From positions 682,001 through 746,000 of the forward strand of contig NZ_CP092968.1 in assembly GCF_027571405.1 (NCBI RefSeq): 64,000 nucleotides of DNA. The letters run 5' to 3'. A program made the position numbers and the translations under genes. The notes beneath the pieces are model-generated. The model did not search any database and had not been told where the DNA came from. It worked only from the letters and a program-made list of their open reading frames with translations. Positions 27,137 to 35,666 of the stretch are shown piece by piece. Within the stretch, counting starts at the first letter, position 1. Every line of letters starts with the position of its first letter. The stretch is from Methylocystis parvus OBBP. GTDB lineage: Bacteria > Pseudomonadota > Alphaproteobacteria > Rhizobiales > Beijerinckiaceae.

Positions 27137-28340
27137 GATTCGCAAGCGCCGGACGAGCGTCGACTTCATCGGCGCCCTCCTGGCCTTCGACGCCTTCGGC
27201 GCGCCGACCCAGGCGATAGAGGAGGCGGGTCTTACCTATTACGTAAATGAATATTGGACCTCCGCGCAGCGTTCAGCGCATTCCTTGCACGAGGTCAGCT
27301 ATCGCGCCTGCTTCAAGCCGCAGCTTCCGGCCTTTTTCATCGAGCGGCTGACGAAGCCCGGCGACACGGTTTGCGACCCCTTCATGGGGCGCGGCACGAC
27401 GCTGATCGAAGCCGCCCTGCGCGGGCGCCGCGCCGTCGGGTCCGACGCCAATCCTTTGTCGATCATGCTGACGCGGCCGCGATTGACCCCGCCGGCGATC
27501 GAGGCGGTTGAGGCGCGGCTCGCCAGGGCGCCGCTTGAAGGCGGCGAATTCGAGCGCGAGGATCTTCTGGCGTTCTACCATCCCCAAACGCTCCGGCAGA
27601 TATGCGCGTTGCGCGCATGGCTGAACTCTCAGCCTGAAGGCAAGTTTGAGTCCGACCTCGTCCATGACTGGATCAGAATGGTCGCGCTCAACCGGCTGAC
27701 CGGCCATTCTCCCGGGTTTTTCTCGGTTTATACGATGCCGCCCAATCAGGCGGTCAGCGTGAAAGCGCAACTCAAGATCAATGAGCGTCGCGCGCAGACG
27801 CCGCCCATGCGCGACGTCGCGTCGCTGATATTGAAGAAGTCGCGCGCGCTTCTTGCGGATGGCGCTCCGCCGGCCGGACCGGCTCCCTTTCTCGCCGTAT
27901 CGGACGCGTCGAGGCTCGATTATCTTAAAGACGGCGAGGCGGATCTTGTCGTGACGTCGCCGCCTTTTCTCGACGTCGTCGATTATCGCGCGGATAACTG
28001 GCTGCGCAATTGGTTCGCCGGCGTCGACGGCGACGCGATTCGGCTCTCGCAGCTTCGAAGCGTCGACGCCTGGGTCGACATGACCCGCTGCGTTTTCGAG
28101 GCGCTGGCGCGAGTCGTTCGCCCCGGCGGGCATGTCGCTTATGAAGTCGGCGAGGTGCGGGGCGGGGGCGTATTGCTCGAGCGGCTTGTCTGGTCGGCGA
28201 TGGAAGGACTCCCCTTCGAACGGCTCGGCGTCATGGTGAACAACCAGCGCTTCACCAAGACGAGCAATTGCTGGGGCGTCGCCAATAACGCCAAGGGCGT
28301 CAACAGCAACCGCATCGTGCTGGCGCGCCGCAAAGCTTAA
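27117..28340 (+). CDS. solitary DNA methyltransferase (N4/N6 type)
   Basis: About 407 residues. VCDPFMGRGTTLIEAALRG and VGSDANPLS (about 83-110) form the SAM-binding motif I region; LVVTSPPFLDVVDY (about 278-291) is the catalytic motif IV of amino-methyltransferases, followed by DNWLRNWFAG. Motif I comes before IV, so the order differs from the beta class. C-terminal LARVVRPGGHVAYEVGEVRGG is the usual late Rossmann strand. No restriction enzyme is recognisable nearby, so it looks orphan. TTG 27117 overlaps the HigA-like gene by 20 bases and has no clear ribosome site; the start is unsure. A terminator follows. Confidence 0.82.
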   Translation: MSIASPEIRKRRTSVDFIGALLAFDAFGAPTQAIEEAGLTYYVNEYWTSAQRSAHSLHEVSYRACFKPQLPAFFIERLTKPGDTVCDPFMGRGTTLIEAALRGRRAVGSDANPLSIMLTRPRLTPPAIEAVEARLARAPLEGGEFEREDLLAFYHPQTLRQICALRAWLNSQPEGKFESDLVHDWIRMVALNRLTGHSPGFFSVYTMPPNQAVSVKAQLKINERRAQTPPMRDVASLILKKSRALLADGAPPAGPAPFLAVSDASRLDYLKDGEADLVVTSPPFLDVVDYRADNWLRNWFAGVDGDAIRLSQLRSVDAWVDMTRCVFEALARVVRPGGHVAYEVGEVRGGGVLLERLVWSAMEGLPFERLGVMVNNQRFTKTSNCWGVANNAKGVNSNRIVLARRKA

Positions 28341-28374
28341 ATTGCCCGATAGCGTTTACACTTAATTCACGTTA

Positions 28375-28396
28375 TCCTTCTTTGAAGGAATTTTTA
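28375..28396 (+). terminator. intrinsic terminator after the DNA methyltransferase
   Basis: TCCTTC (28375-28380), loop TTT, GAAGGA (28384-28389) and then a run of five T. It is a short 6-bp stem, 35 bases after the methyltransferase stop codon. Confidence 0.6.
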
Positions 28397-28481
28397 AACT
28401 GAAGATTCACGACAGCGGCGTAGCAAGGCGAGAAGCGCTCGGGCGTGGAGCCGGGCCGATTTTCAAAGCAGGAACGTAACG

Positions 28482-28988
28482 ATGGACAAGGCCGCCTCTG
28501 AACTGGACGAGATTTTTGCTTCAAAACTCGCGGAATCGCACGAATTTCGCTCCTGGTTCCTGAGTCGCACCAAGTTCGCTCGTCTTTGGCCGCTTGCCCG
28601 CTTGCTCCAGGCCGAGCAGCAGGAGGCGCAGGGTGAGGATCCCTGGTGGCGCAACTGGCGTTCCGAATCGGCCGGCCGAATCGCGACGAAGATGCTGTAC
28701 ATTTTCGAAGTGGAGCAGACGAAGCTGCGCTTTGCGCTGCATGTCGAGAGCGTGATTTCGGGCGACGAACTCGTTGCGTCGGAAAAGGGCTCCTATCGCA
28801 CCTTGGCGCAGGCCATGATGAATCAGGAATGCTTCCTGAATTACATGGATTACGAGACCGTGTTGCTCGCCCCGCAGGCGCTCATTATCGGCGATGCGCG
28901 CACGCTGAATTTCGATCGCCGCATCCCCTTCGAGACGATCGCCGGCTTCGTTCCGCAATTCGGCCAGCCCCAGCGCGCGGCCGCCTGA
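28482..28988 (+). CDS. hypothetical protein downstream of the methyltransferase
   Basis: A 168-residue soluble protein, not recognised. The ATG at 28482 has AGGA seven bases upstream. Features are an acidic helical start (ASELDEIFASKLAESHEFRS), a Trp/Arg-rich segment WFLSRTKFARLWPLARLL, GEDPWWRNWRSESAGRIATK, then VEQTKLRFALHVESVIS and a C-terminal ETIAGFVPQFGQ. Repeated Glu and Arg/Lys around residues 70-85 might hint at a nuclease fold, but no PD-(D/E)XK motif can be shown. It ends directly against recG, which is convergent. Confidence 0.65.
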   Translation: MDKAASELDEIFASKLAESHEFRSWFLSRTKFARLWPLARLLQAEQQEAQGEDPWWRNWRSESAGRIATKMLYIFEVEQTKLRFALHVESVISGDELVASEKGSYRTLAQAMMNQECFLNYMDYETVLLAPQALIIGDARTLNFDRRIPFETIAGFVPQFGQPQRAAA

Positions 28989-31091
28989 CTACCCCGCCCG
29001 TAACAGCTGAATCGCTTCATCGCGTTCGAACAGGTAGAGCAGGGCGCGCAACGCCCTGCCTCTCTCGCTGACAAGATCGGGGTCCCGCCGCAGAATGAGC
29101 TCGGCGTCGTCTCGCGCAATGGCGAGGAGACGCGCATGCGCCGTGAGATCCGCCAGCCGAAAGCCCGGCAGGCCCGCCTGGCGGGTGCCGAGCAGTTCCC
29201 CTTCGCCGCGAAGGCGAAGATCTTCTTCCGCGATACGGAAACCATCTTCTGTCTGACGTAAGACAGTAAGGCGCGATTTCGCCGCTTCGCTCAACGGTCC
29301 CTTGTAAAGCAGCAGACAGGTCGACACGCCCAAGCCGCGTCCCACGCGGCCGCGCAATTGGTGCAGCTGCGCGAGCCCGAAGCGCTCCGAATGTTCGATG
29401 ACCATGATGGTCGCCTCAGGAACGTCGACGCCGACTTCAACGACGGTCGTCGCGACGAGCACGCGCGTCTCGCCGCGTTGAAACGACTCCATCGCCGCGT
29501 CCTTTTCGGGGCCTTTCATCTTTCCATGCAGCAGGCCGACCGCTTCGCCGAAATAATGCCGCAGATCGGCGGCGCGCGCCTCGGCGGCGGCGAGGTCGAG
29601 ATCCTCGTTTTCTTCGACGAGAGGGCAAATCCAATAGGCGCGGGCGCCCTGCGCGAGCGCGCGTTGCAACCCCGCGACGACTTCACCGATGCGCGACGCC
29701 GGCAGGGCCCGGGTCGTGATCGGCGTGCGGCCCGGCGGCTTCTCGTCGAGGGCGGAGGCATCCATGTCGCCGAAAGCCGTGAGCGCGAGCGTGCGCGGAA
29801 TGGGCGTCGCCGTCATGACCAGCACGTCGACCGCCTCGCCCTTGGCGCCCAGCGCCAGCCGCTGCTGAACGCCGAAGCGATGCTGCTCGTCGACGACCGC
29901 AAGGCCGAGATCGCGAAAGGCGAGATCGCTTTGCACGAGGGCGTGCGTGCCGACGACGACGTCTGTCTCGCCCGCGGCGATCGCGCCATGCGCGGCGGCC
30001 CGCTCGCTCGCCTTCAGTCGCCCCGTAAGCAGCGCGACTTTGACGCCCGCCGGCTCCATGAGCGGGGCGAGACGCTCGTAGTGCTGGCGCGCAAGTATCT
30101 CCGTCGGCGCCATCAGCGCGGCCTGGCGCCCGCATTCGACGACGCTCGCCATGGCGAGCGCCGCGACGATTGTCTTGCCGGAGCCGACATCGCCTTGCAC
30201 CAGCCGCAGCATGCGTAAATCCGATCCGAGATCGGCCCGAATGTCGTCGAGCGCGCGTCGCTGGGCGCCGGTGAGGCGGAAGGGCAGAGCGGCTTCGATC
30301 GCGCGGGAAATGCGGCCGTCTCCCTGGTTTACGCGCCCCGGAAGGCGGCGCATCTTGGCGCGCATCAGCCTCAGGGCAAGTTGGCCTGCAAGCAATTCGT
30401 CGAGCGCGAGTCGCTGGCGCGCGGGATGTTGCGGGGAGAGCGATTTGGCGCTGTCCGGACGGTGCGCGGCGCGCAGCGCCTCCCCGAAAGGCGGCAGTTT
30501 ATTCGCCGCGAGCACCGTCGGCTCCTGCCACTCCGGAAGCGCCGGAAGCCGCGTCAGCGCCTCTTCCGTGGCGCGTAAAACGAAGCGCGGCTGCAGGCCT
30601 TCGGTGAGCCCGTAGACGGGCTCGTAGGGCGCGAGCTTTGCGAGGCCGGCTTCGTCGAGCACACGGTCAGGATGCACCATTTGGCGGCGGCCGTCATAAA
30701 GTTCGACTCGTCCCGATATCCAGCGCGTGGCGCCGATCGGGAGACTTCGCTCGATCCAGTCCGGATTGGCGAGGAAGAAGACGAGCTCGACATCGCCCGT
30801 GTCGTCCTCGACCAGTACGCGGAAGGGCTGCTTGGCGTAGCGCCCGTGCGGCTTACGGTGCTCCGCGACCCGGGCCTTGATGACGACCATCGTCTCCATG
30901 GGCGCCTCGGCGATCGTCGGGCGCTGGCTGCGGTCGATGACGTTTGCCGGCAGGTGGAAGAGGAGATCGACGAGGCGCGCCTGCTGGCCCGGCCTGGCGA
31001 GGAGGCGGTCAAAAAGCGGCGCGGTTTTCGGGCCGACGCCGGGGAGGGCGGCGACGCGGCCGAAGAGCGGGGCGAGAAGATCGGGACGCAT
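28989..31091 (-). CDS. recG: ATP-dependent DNA helicase RecG
   Basis: A 700-residue RecG, a monomeric helicase that remodels stalled replication forks and Holliday junctions. The N-terminal wedge domain begins LFGRVAALPGVGPKTAPLFDRL; helicase motifs are VQGDVGSGKT (I), LMAPTEILARQHYERL (Ia), VVDEQHRFGVQQR (II), VMTATPIPRT (III), VATTVVEVGVDVPEATIMVIE (V) and QLRGRVGRG (VI). The C-terminal TRAQ/RecG tail follows with GEGELLGTRQAGLPGFRLADL. Divergent from the AbrB/Doc-type pair. Confidence 0.97.
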   Translation of the reverse strand: MRPDLLAPLFGRVAALPGVGPKTAPLFDRLLARPGQQARLVDLLFHLPANVIDRSQRPTIAEAPMETMVVIKARVAEHRKPHGRYAKQPFRVLVEDDTGDVELVFFLANPDWIERSLPIGATRWISGRVELYDGRRQMVHPDRVLDEAGLAKLAPYEPVYGLTEGLQPRFVLRATEEALTRLPALPEWQEPTVLAANKLPPFGEALRAAHRPDSAKSLSPQHPARQRLALDELLAGQLALRLMRAKMRRLPGRVNQGDGRISRAIEAALPFRLTGAQRRALDDIRADLGSDLRMLRLVQGDVGSGKTIVAALAMASVVECGRQAALMAPTEILARQHYERLAPLMEPAGVKVALLTGRLKASERAAAHGAIAAGETDVVVGTHALVQSDLAFRDLGLAVVDEQHRFGVQQRLALGAKGEAVDVLVMTATPIPRTLALTAFGDMDASALDEKPPGRTPITTRALPASRIGEVVAGLQRALAQGARAYWICPLVEENEDLDLAAAEARAADLRHYFGEAVGLLHGKMKGPEKDAAMESFQRGETRVLVATTVVEVGVDVPEATIMVIEHSERFGLAQLHQLRGRVGRGLGVSTCLLLYKGPLSEAAKSRLTVLRQTEDGFRIAEEDLRLRGEGELLGTRQAGLPGFRLADLTAHARLLAIARDDAELILRRDPDLVSERGRALRALLYLFERDEAIQLLRAG

Positions 31092-31148
31092 GGAGCGCGC
31101 AGTTTATTCACAAGCGGGCATTTGTCATGTTGCGGCCCGCCAATGGTT

Positions 31149-31195
31149 GTTCTAACTTTTGTTGCAACAATTAAAGTTAATACGGAAGTTAGAAC
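31149..31195. promoter_or_regulatory. palindromic operator upstream of the AbrB-like gene
   Basis: A perfect 10-bp inverted repeat, GTTCTAACTT (31149-31158) and AAGTTAGAAC (31186-31195), brackets an inner palindrome TTGTTGCAACAA (31159-31170). It ends one base before the antitoxin ATG, so a bound protein would block the promoter or ribosome site. This fits autoregulation by the antitoxin or the toxin-antitoxin complex. Confidence 0.65.
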
Positions 31196-31196
31196 C

Positions 31197-31454
31197 ATGA
31201 GCGAGACAGATCAAGCCGAAGGCTTCGGCGCTCTGAAGATCATTCGTATCGGCAATTCGCTCGGCGTGGTGTTGCCGCGGGAAATCATCGCCGATCTCAA
31301 TGTGGAGAAGGGCGATCGCCTCTATCTCACGCGCTCGTCCGAAGGCTACCGGATCACCAAGAGCGATCCCGACTTCGAGCGCCGCGTCGCCCTCGCGCGC
31401 CGCATCATGAGCAAGCGGCACAATGCGCTGCGTGAACTCGCCAAGGGCTCCTGA
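31197..31454 (+). CDS. AbrB/SpoVT-type antitoxin
   Basis: An 85-residue protein with a swapped-hairpin AbrB DNA-binding domain: LKIIRIGNSLGVVLPREIIADLNVEKGDRLYLTR (residues about 13-46, the usual IGNS-GV-LP pattern of PemI/MazE-like antitoxins). The C-terminal tail (FERRVALARRIMSKRHNAL) would bind and neutralise the toxin. The toxin gene follows after one base. The start lies directly behind the operator palindrome, so there is little room for a ribosome site. Confidence 0.88.
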   Translation: MSETDQAEGFGALKIIRIGNSLGVVLPREIIADLNVEKGDRLYLTRSSEGYRITKSDPDFERRVALARRIMSKRHNALRELAKGS

Positions 31455-31455
31455 C

Positions 31456-31854
31456 ATGACGTGGCGCTTCCTGGACCGGGATATTGCGCTCGCCATTCAC
31501 GAAGAAGTCCTTGCGGCGCATGGCGGGGCGGTCGGTCTCATCAGCGAGGCGGCGCTGGCGAACGCCATTTTGCGTCCGCGCGACGTGGCGCGGGCCGAGC
31601 CGCGCGCCGACGCGGCCCGCCTCGCCGCCGCCTGCGCCGCCGGCTTCATCAAGAGCCATCCCTTCGTTCAAGGGAAAAAGCGCGTCGCGCTCGTCGCGAT
31701 GGAGTTGTTTCTCGCCGACAACGGATATGAGCTTACGGCGCGCGACGAGGATTGCTTCATCCTCATCTCTCAATTCGCCAATCGCGAAATCGACGAGGAA
31801 GCGCTGGCGGCGTGGGCGCGCGTGAATATGCGGAGTCGAGCGACGGCCCGTTGA
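31456..31854 (+). CDS. Doc-type (Fic-fold) toxin with variant active-site motif
   Basis: A 132-residue Doc protein. Doc toxins phosphorylate elongation factor EF-Tu and stop translation. The fold is clear from FLDRDIALAIHEEVLAAHGG, GLISEAALANAILRP and the active-site stretch SHPFVQGKKRVALVAMELFLADNGY. Canonical Doc/Fic motifs read HxFx(D/E)(A/G)NKR; here Asp is Gln and Asn is Lys (HPFVQGKKR), so catalysis may be altered while the His and final Lys-Arg stay. One base separates it from the antitoxin stop codon. The C-terminal region after LAAWARV is short. Confidence 0.88.
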   Translation: MTWRFLDRDIALAIHEEVLAAHGGAVGLISEAALANAILRPRDVARAEPRADAARLAAACAAGFIKSHPFVQGKKRVALVAMELFLADNGYELTARDEDCFILISQFANREIDEEALAAWARVNMRSRATAR

Positions 31855-31914
31855 CGCAGTTGGCGAGGCTGCGCTGGAGTCCCGATTTCACGGGGATGAC
31901 GCGGCGGGATTGCT

Positions 31915-32568
31915 TCAGTCCACTTCGGCGTCATAGCTCGTCGCCTTGCCTGCGTCCTTGAAGGTGAAATGCCACCATTCGCGCGGATAATTCTCAAAGC
32001 CGCGCCGCTTCATCAGGGCGACCAGCGCCTCGCGATGCGCATGGGCGTCTCCCGCAACCTTTGACTTCGTCCAGGACTGGCGGTCGAAAAAGTCGAAAGG
32101 CGTGCCGAAATTCCAGCCTTGCACGCCGAGATCGACGGCGAGGCCCGTCGAATGGGTCGACTGTTCGGCGATATAGCCTTGCGGAAAAAGCTGGCTCTTA
32201 TCGAGGCGGGGATAATAATCCGGCTTGGTCGATTGGTCGGCGTTGCGCGACCAATCGACGAAAGAAGCGACCGCGCGCCTGGGGCGGTAGCAATCATAGA
32301 CGACGAGCGAAAAGCCCTGCGCCTTCGCATCGGCCTGCGCGGCGGCGAGCGCCTTGGCGGCGTCCGCCCGCAGCCAGCATTGCGGGGCGCGGTAGCCCGG
32401 CACGGGATGGCCGGTGAAATTATTGGAGCCCGCATAGCGCATGTCCTGCGCAAGGTCCGGCGCAAGATCGGCGAGTCGCGCGAAGCCCGGCGGCGGCTCG
32501 GCGCGCGCGGTCGCGGCGAAGACGAGAAGGCAGAGGAGCAGGGCGGTTTTCTTCATGGCGACGCTCAT
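31915..32568 (-). CDS. D-alanyl-D-alanine dipeptidase (VanX/DdpX, M15D)
   Basis: A 217-residue exported peptidase that hydrolyses D-Ala-D-Ala. A signal peptide KKTALLLCLLVFAATARA precedes EPPPGF. Zinc ligands are in STHSTGLAVDLG (His and Asp) and REWWHFTF (catalytic Glu and His); VYDCYRPRRAVASFVDW holds the conserved Arg. Start ATG 32568 or 32556 (MKKTALL) cannot be decided. In a Gram-negative, the likely role is recycling of cell-wall dipeptide in the periplasm rather than vancomycin resistance; no vanH or vanA homologue is near. Confidence 0.92.
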   Translation of the reverse strand: MSVAMKKTALLLCLLVFAATARAEPPPGFARLADLAPDLAQDMRYAGSNNFTGHPVPGYRAPQCWLRADAAKALAAAQADAKAQGFSLVVYDCYRPRRAVASFVDWSRNADQSTKPDYYPRLDKSQLFPQGYIAEQSTHSTGLAVDLGVQGWNFGTPFDFFDRQSWTKSKVAGDAHAHREALVALMKRRGFENYPREWWHFTFKDAGKATSYDAEVD

Positions 32569-32638
32569 GTGCGCCCGCGCAACTTGGCGCAGGCGCGGCG
32601 AGACTATAGCTGATGGCGATAGACAGGGAGTTTTTCAA

Positions 32639-32932
32639 ATGTCCGGCAAATTCTCGCTCACCACCGGCCTCACGCTCGCCGCTCTCGCCGCCACGATCGC
32701 CTGGGCCGCTCCGGCTCTGGCCGGCGACCGCTGCAAGGTCACGGACCCGACGGGCACGCCGCTCAACATCCGCGACCAGAAGATGAATATTATCGGCGCG
32801 ATCGAGAATGGCCGAAACGTCTATGTTCAACGCTATGGCGAGGATGCGAACGGCAAGCCCTGGGCTTATGTGGCGACCGCCGGAGGCAAGCGGCTCGGCT
32901 GGGTCTATCGCGAGTTCATCAGCTGCTATTGA
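32639..32932 (+). CDS. exported SH3-like domain protein
   Basis: A 97-residue small secreted protein. The signal peptide LTTGLTLAALAATIAWAAPALA ends before GDRC. The mature part is a bacterial SH3b domain: KVTDPTGTPLNIRD, then GRNVYVQRYGED and KPWAYVATAGG, GWVYREFISCY; the two Cys (GDRC and SCY) could form a disulfide joining the ends. The ATG has GGAG nine bases upstream. Such domains often bind peptidoglycan; the role is unknown. Divergent from the VanX-like gene. Confidence 0.88.
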   Translation: MSGKFSLTTGLTLAALAATIAWAAPALAGDRCKVTDPTGTPLNIRDQKMNIIGAIENGRNVYVQRYGEDANGKPWAYVATAGGKRLGWVYREFISCY

Positions 32933-32955
32933 GCAATGGCGACGCGCGTCCGCCT

Positions 32956-32983
32956 CCCTCTCCCTGCGCGGCAAGGAGAGGGA
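32956..32983. terminator. hairpin between the SH3 gene and pyrE
   Basis: CCCTCTCC (32956-32963) and GGAGAGGG (32975-32982) form a perfect 8-bp stem with an 11-nt loop between two convergent genes. There is no T-tract on either side, so it may be a bidirectional boundary or a repeat remnant. Confidence 0.5.
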
Positions 32984-32999
32984 AGAGCTTAAGAGCGCG

Positions 33000-33689
33000 C
33001 TACGTGCGCTCCTTGGCCTTCGCGACGCCGCCATGCGCGACTGACCACGCAACCGGATCGGCGATAAACGCTTCGACCTCTTTCAGCGCTTCTTCAGGAA
33101 AATACTGGTGCTCCCGCGCCACGGCCAACACGTCGCGCCAGGTCGCGAGGTAATGCAGCTTCACGCCGATGCCGGCCATGTCCTCGCGGGCGCCGGCGAA
33201 GATGTCGTAGAAGAAGAACACGAAGACATGCTCGCAGCTTTGGCCGGAGTCGCGCAGCGCCTGCACGAAATCCTTCTTGGAGCCGCCGTCGGTCGCGAGG
33301 TCTTCCACCAGCAAAGCGCGGCCGTTCTCGTGCAGATCGCCCTCGATGCGGGCGTTGCGGCCGAAGCCCTTGGGCTTCTTGCGGACATATTGCATCGGCA
33401 GCATCAGGCTGTCGGAAATCCACGCCGCGAAGGGGATGCCAGCCGTCTCGCCGCCCGCGACGACGTCAAGCGATTCATAGCCGATGTCGCGCTCGATCGC
33501 GCGCGTGGCGAAGTCGATCAGCCGCCGGCGCAGGCGCGGGAAGCCGATGATCTTGCGCATGTCGATATAGACCGGCGACGCCCAGCCCGCCGTGGTGATG
33601 AAGGGCTTCTCGGTGTTCACGAGCACCGCCTGCACTTCGATGAGCGCCTTGGCGGTTTCCTTTGCGAAGAACTGACGGTCGTCGGACAT
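33000..33689 (-). CDS. pyrE: orotate phosphoribosyltransferase
   Basis: A 229-residue PyrE, joining orotate and PRPP to give OMP. It has FITTAGWASPVYIDMRKI, VVAGGETAGIPFAAWISD, the YVRKKPKGFGRNARIEG loop with catalytic Lys, and the PRPP-binding motif LLVEDLATDGGSKKDF. The start at ATG 33689 has AGGAG about 13 bases upstream. A family B repeat lies upstream and separates it from the glutathione S-transferase gene. Confidence 0.95.
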   Translation of the reverse strand: MSDDRQFFAKETAKALIEVQAVLVNTEKPFITTAGWASPVYIDMRKIIGFPRLRRRLIDFATRAIERDIGYESLDVVAGGETAGIPFAAWISDSLMLPMQYVRKKPKGFGRNARIEGDLHENGRALLVEDLATDGGSKKDFVQALRDSGQSCEHVFVFFFYDIFAGAREDMAGIGVKLHYLATWRDVLAVAREHQYFPEEALKEVEAFIADPVAWSVAHGGVAKAKERT

Positions 33690-33747
33690 TGGTGGGTCTT
33701 ATCTCCTAACGAAACGGTCGAGTTCGACCGGACCTGCGGGCTCGAAA

Positions 33748-33876
33748 TACCTCCCCTTCACGGGGAAGTCGGCGATCGAAGACCACCGGGTGGGGCTCTC
33801 GATGCAGCGCGACATGTGGAATGGACCCCACCCGACCCCGCTTCGCGGGGCCACCCTCCCCGTAAAGGGGAGGGAT
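33748..33876. repeat. inverted repeat family B, copy 2
   Basis: A roughly 129-bp element with left end TACCTCCCCTTCACGGGGAA and right end CTCCCCGTAAAGGGGAGGG, and centre CCCCACCCGACCCCGCTTCG. Ends and centre match the copy at 23797-23921, while the spacer sequences differ. It lies between the pyrE start and the glutathione S-transferase stop codon. Confidence 0.85.
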
Positions 33877-33926
33877 TGAGCCCGGCTATGCCTGGACCAT
33901 CCTGCGCTGTGATGTACGCCTATACC

Positions 33927-34631
33927 CTATTTCGCTTCAGGGCGCGTGGCTGTCTGTCCGAAAAGGATCTCCCGCTCCAGCGCGTTAAAGTCCGGCCCCC
34001 GCCGCCCATAGGGCGCGCCGGCGGCGTAGGCGCGGGTCACGGCGGGGCGGGCCTTGATCGCCTCGAACCAGCGCTTGAGATGCGGGAAATCGTCGAGGTC
34101 CTGGCCCTGATCCTCATGCGGGACGATCCAGGGATAGCAGGCGATGTCGGCGATGGAGTAATCGCCGGCGACATAGGGCGACTTCGCCAATTCGCGGTCC
34201 AGCACGCCGTAGAGGCGGTTGGTCTCGTTGCGGTAGCGGTCGATGGCGTAAGGGATGCGGGCGGGGGCGTATTTCGCGAAATGGTGGTTCTGCCCGGCCA
34301 TCGGGCCGAGTCCGCCGACCTGCCAGAAGAGCCATTGCATCACGCGCATGCGGGCGCGCAGCTCCCCGGGCAGCAGGCGGCCGGTCTTTTCGGCGAGATA
34401 AAGCAGGATGGCGCCGGATTCGAAGACCGTCGCCTCGGTCCCGCCGTCCGAAGGCGCGCGATCGATGATCGCCGGCATGCGGTTATTGGGAGAAATCGCC
34501 AGAAATTCCGGCTTGAACTGATCCCCTTTGCCGATGTCCACCGGCTTGATGCGGTAGGCCAGTCCGGTCTCCTCGAGGAAGATCGTGATTTTATGGCCGT
34601 TCGGAGTGGGCCAGTAGTAGAGATCGATCAT
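33927..34631 (-). CDS. glutathione S-transferase, YfcG/YghU-like
   Basis: A 234-residue GST. The N-terminal thioredoxin-like domain reads YYWPTPNGHKITIFLEETGLAYR, with NNRMPAIID and VFESGAILLYLAEKTG for glutathione binding; the alpha-helical C-terminal domain has VMQWLFWQVGGLGPMAGQ, SPYVAGDYSIADIACYPWI. The TPNGHK and PMAGQ motifs match the Nu class (YfcG/YghU) with disulfide reductase activity towards glutathione disulfide. AGGAG stands seven bases before the ATG at 34631. Confidence 0.93.
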   Translation of the reverse strand: MIDLYYWPTPNGHKITIFLEETGLAYRIKPVDIGKGDQFKPEFLAISPNNRMPAIIDRAPSDGGTEATVFESGAILLYLAEKTGRLLPGELRARMRVMQWLFWQVGGLGPMAGQNHHFAKYAPARIPYAIDRYRNETNRLYGVLDRELAKSPYVAGDYSIADIACYPWIVPHEDQGQDLDDFPHLKRWFEAIKARPAVTRAYAAGAPYGRRGPDFNALEREILFGQTATRPEAK

Positions 34632-34717
34632 TCAAGACTCCTGCCGGACGTCCACTCTTTCTTTTCCATTCTAACCTAACCTTGTCGACAACTCGAAACA
34701 GGTTTGGCGTCTTTTCC

Positions 34718-35665
34718 ATGAAGAAATCGTCCCTTACCGAATGGCGGCCCGATCAGATTCGAAAATTCGGGCGGGAGCCGCTGCTGCTCACGCACCGCCT
34801 CGCCGACAGTCCGCTTTTTTCCGACGCCGCTTTGGAGCGGCTGATCGAGGCGACGCCGCGCGAGCATTTTCACGTCAACACAATCGGCCGCGACGAGACC
34901 GATCCGCGCAAATGGCGCGAAGGCGACATGTCGGGCCTCTCGGGGCGAGAAGTGATGGCGGCTGTGGCCAAGGGCAATATCTGGGTCCATCTGCAACGCG
35001 TGCAGGAGGCTTTCGACGACTATCGGGAATTTCTCGACAGGCTGTTCGCCGACATCGAGCGCCGAGTCCCGGGGTTTCACAGCTACAGGCGCTCGATGAG
35101 CGTGCTCATCTCCTCGCCCAATATGAATGTCGCTCTTCATTCCGACGTTCCGGGCCAGAGCCTCTGGCAGGTGAGGGGCCGAAAGCGCGTCTGGGTCTAT
35201 CCGCCGAAAGCGCCCTATCTGCCGCAGGAGAAGATCGAGAATATCGTGCTCCAGCGCGGCGCCGACACCGATCTTCCCTACGATCCCTCATTTGAGGCGG
35301 GCGCGGAAAGTTTCGAGCTGGAGGCGGGCGATTGGGCGACCTGGCCGCTCAACGCCCCGCATCGCGTGCGCAACGCCGACTGCGTGAACGTGTCCTTCAC
35401 CACGGAACACTGGACGCATGCGCTCCGCAACGAATACGCCGCGAATTATGCAAACGGTCTGCTGCGGCCTTATGTCGGCGCGCGCGCGCTTTCTCGGGAG
35501 ACCAGCGGAACCGCCTTCTGGGGCAAGTTCGCCCTCGCCGCCGCGCATAAGGGCTGGCGCAAGCTCGCGCGCAAGACGCGCGCGCCCATGACGATCGATT
35601 TCCGCGTCGACCCGCAGTCCGCGCAGGGCTTCAGCGACGTCGCGCCCTACCGGATCATGAAATAA
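34718..35665 (+). CDS. cupin/JmjC-like protein
   Basis: A 315-residue protein with a double-stranded beta-helix in the middle: SMSVLISSPNMNVALHSDVPGQ carries an HxD pair, and LEAGDWATWPLNAPHRVRNAD supplies the distal His, the 2-His/1-carboxylate arrangement of JmjC/cupin oxygenases. QVRGRKRVWVYPP lies between. ATG 34718 was chosen; an upstream TTG at 34682 would add 12 residues. The next gene (GNAT, CelD/BcsL type) follows after one base and the third overlaps, so the three form an operon. The substrate is unknown. Confidence 0.78.
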   Translation: MKKSSLTEWRPDQIRKFGREPLLLTHRLADSPLFSDAALERLIEATPREHFHVNTIGRDETDPRKWREGDMSGLSGREVMAAVAKGNIWVHLQRVQEAFDDYREFLDRLFADIERRVPGFHSYRRSMSVLISSPNMNVALHSDVPGQSLWQVRGRKRVWVYPPKAPYLPQEKIENIVLQRGADTDLPYDPSFEAGAESFELEAGDWATWPLNAPHRVRNADCVNVSFTTEHWTHALRNEYAANYANGLLRPYVGARALSRETSGTAFWGKFALAAAHKGWRKLARKTRAPMTIDFRVDPQSAQGFSDVAPYRIMK

Positions 35666-35666
35666 C

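Noticed and set aside
29358..30218. 286-codon plus-strand frame inside recG
   Set aside because: Antisense shadow of RecG helicase motifs with a GC-biased composition.
31860..31920. Possible third copy of a palindromic repeat (GGATTGCTTC, CACGGGGATGACG)
   Set aside because: Only short similarity to family A and no complementary arms.
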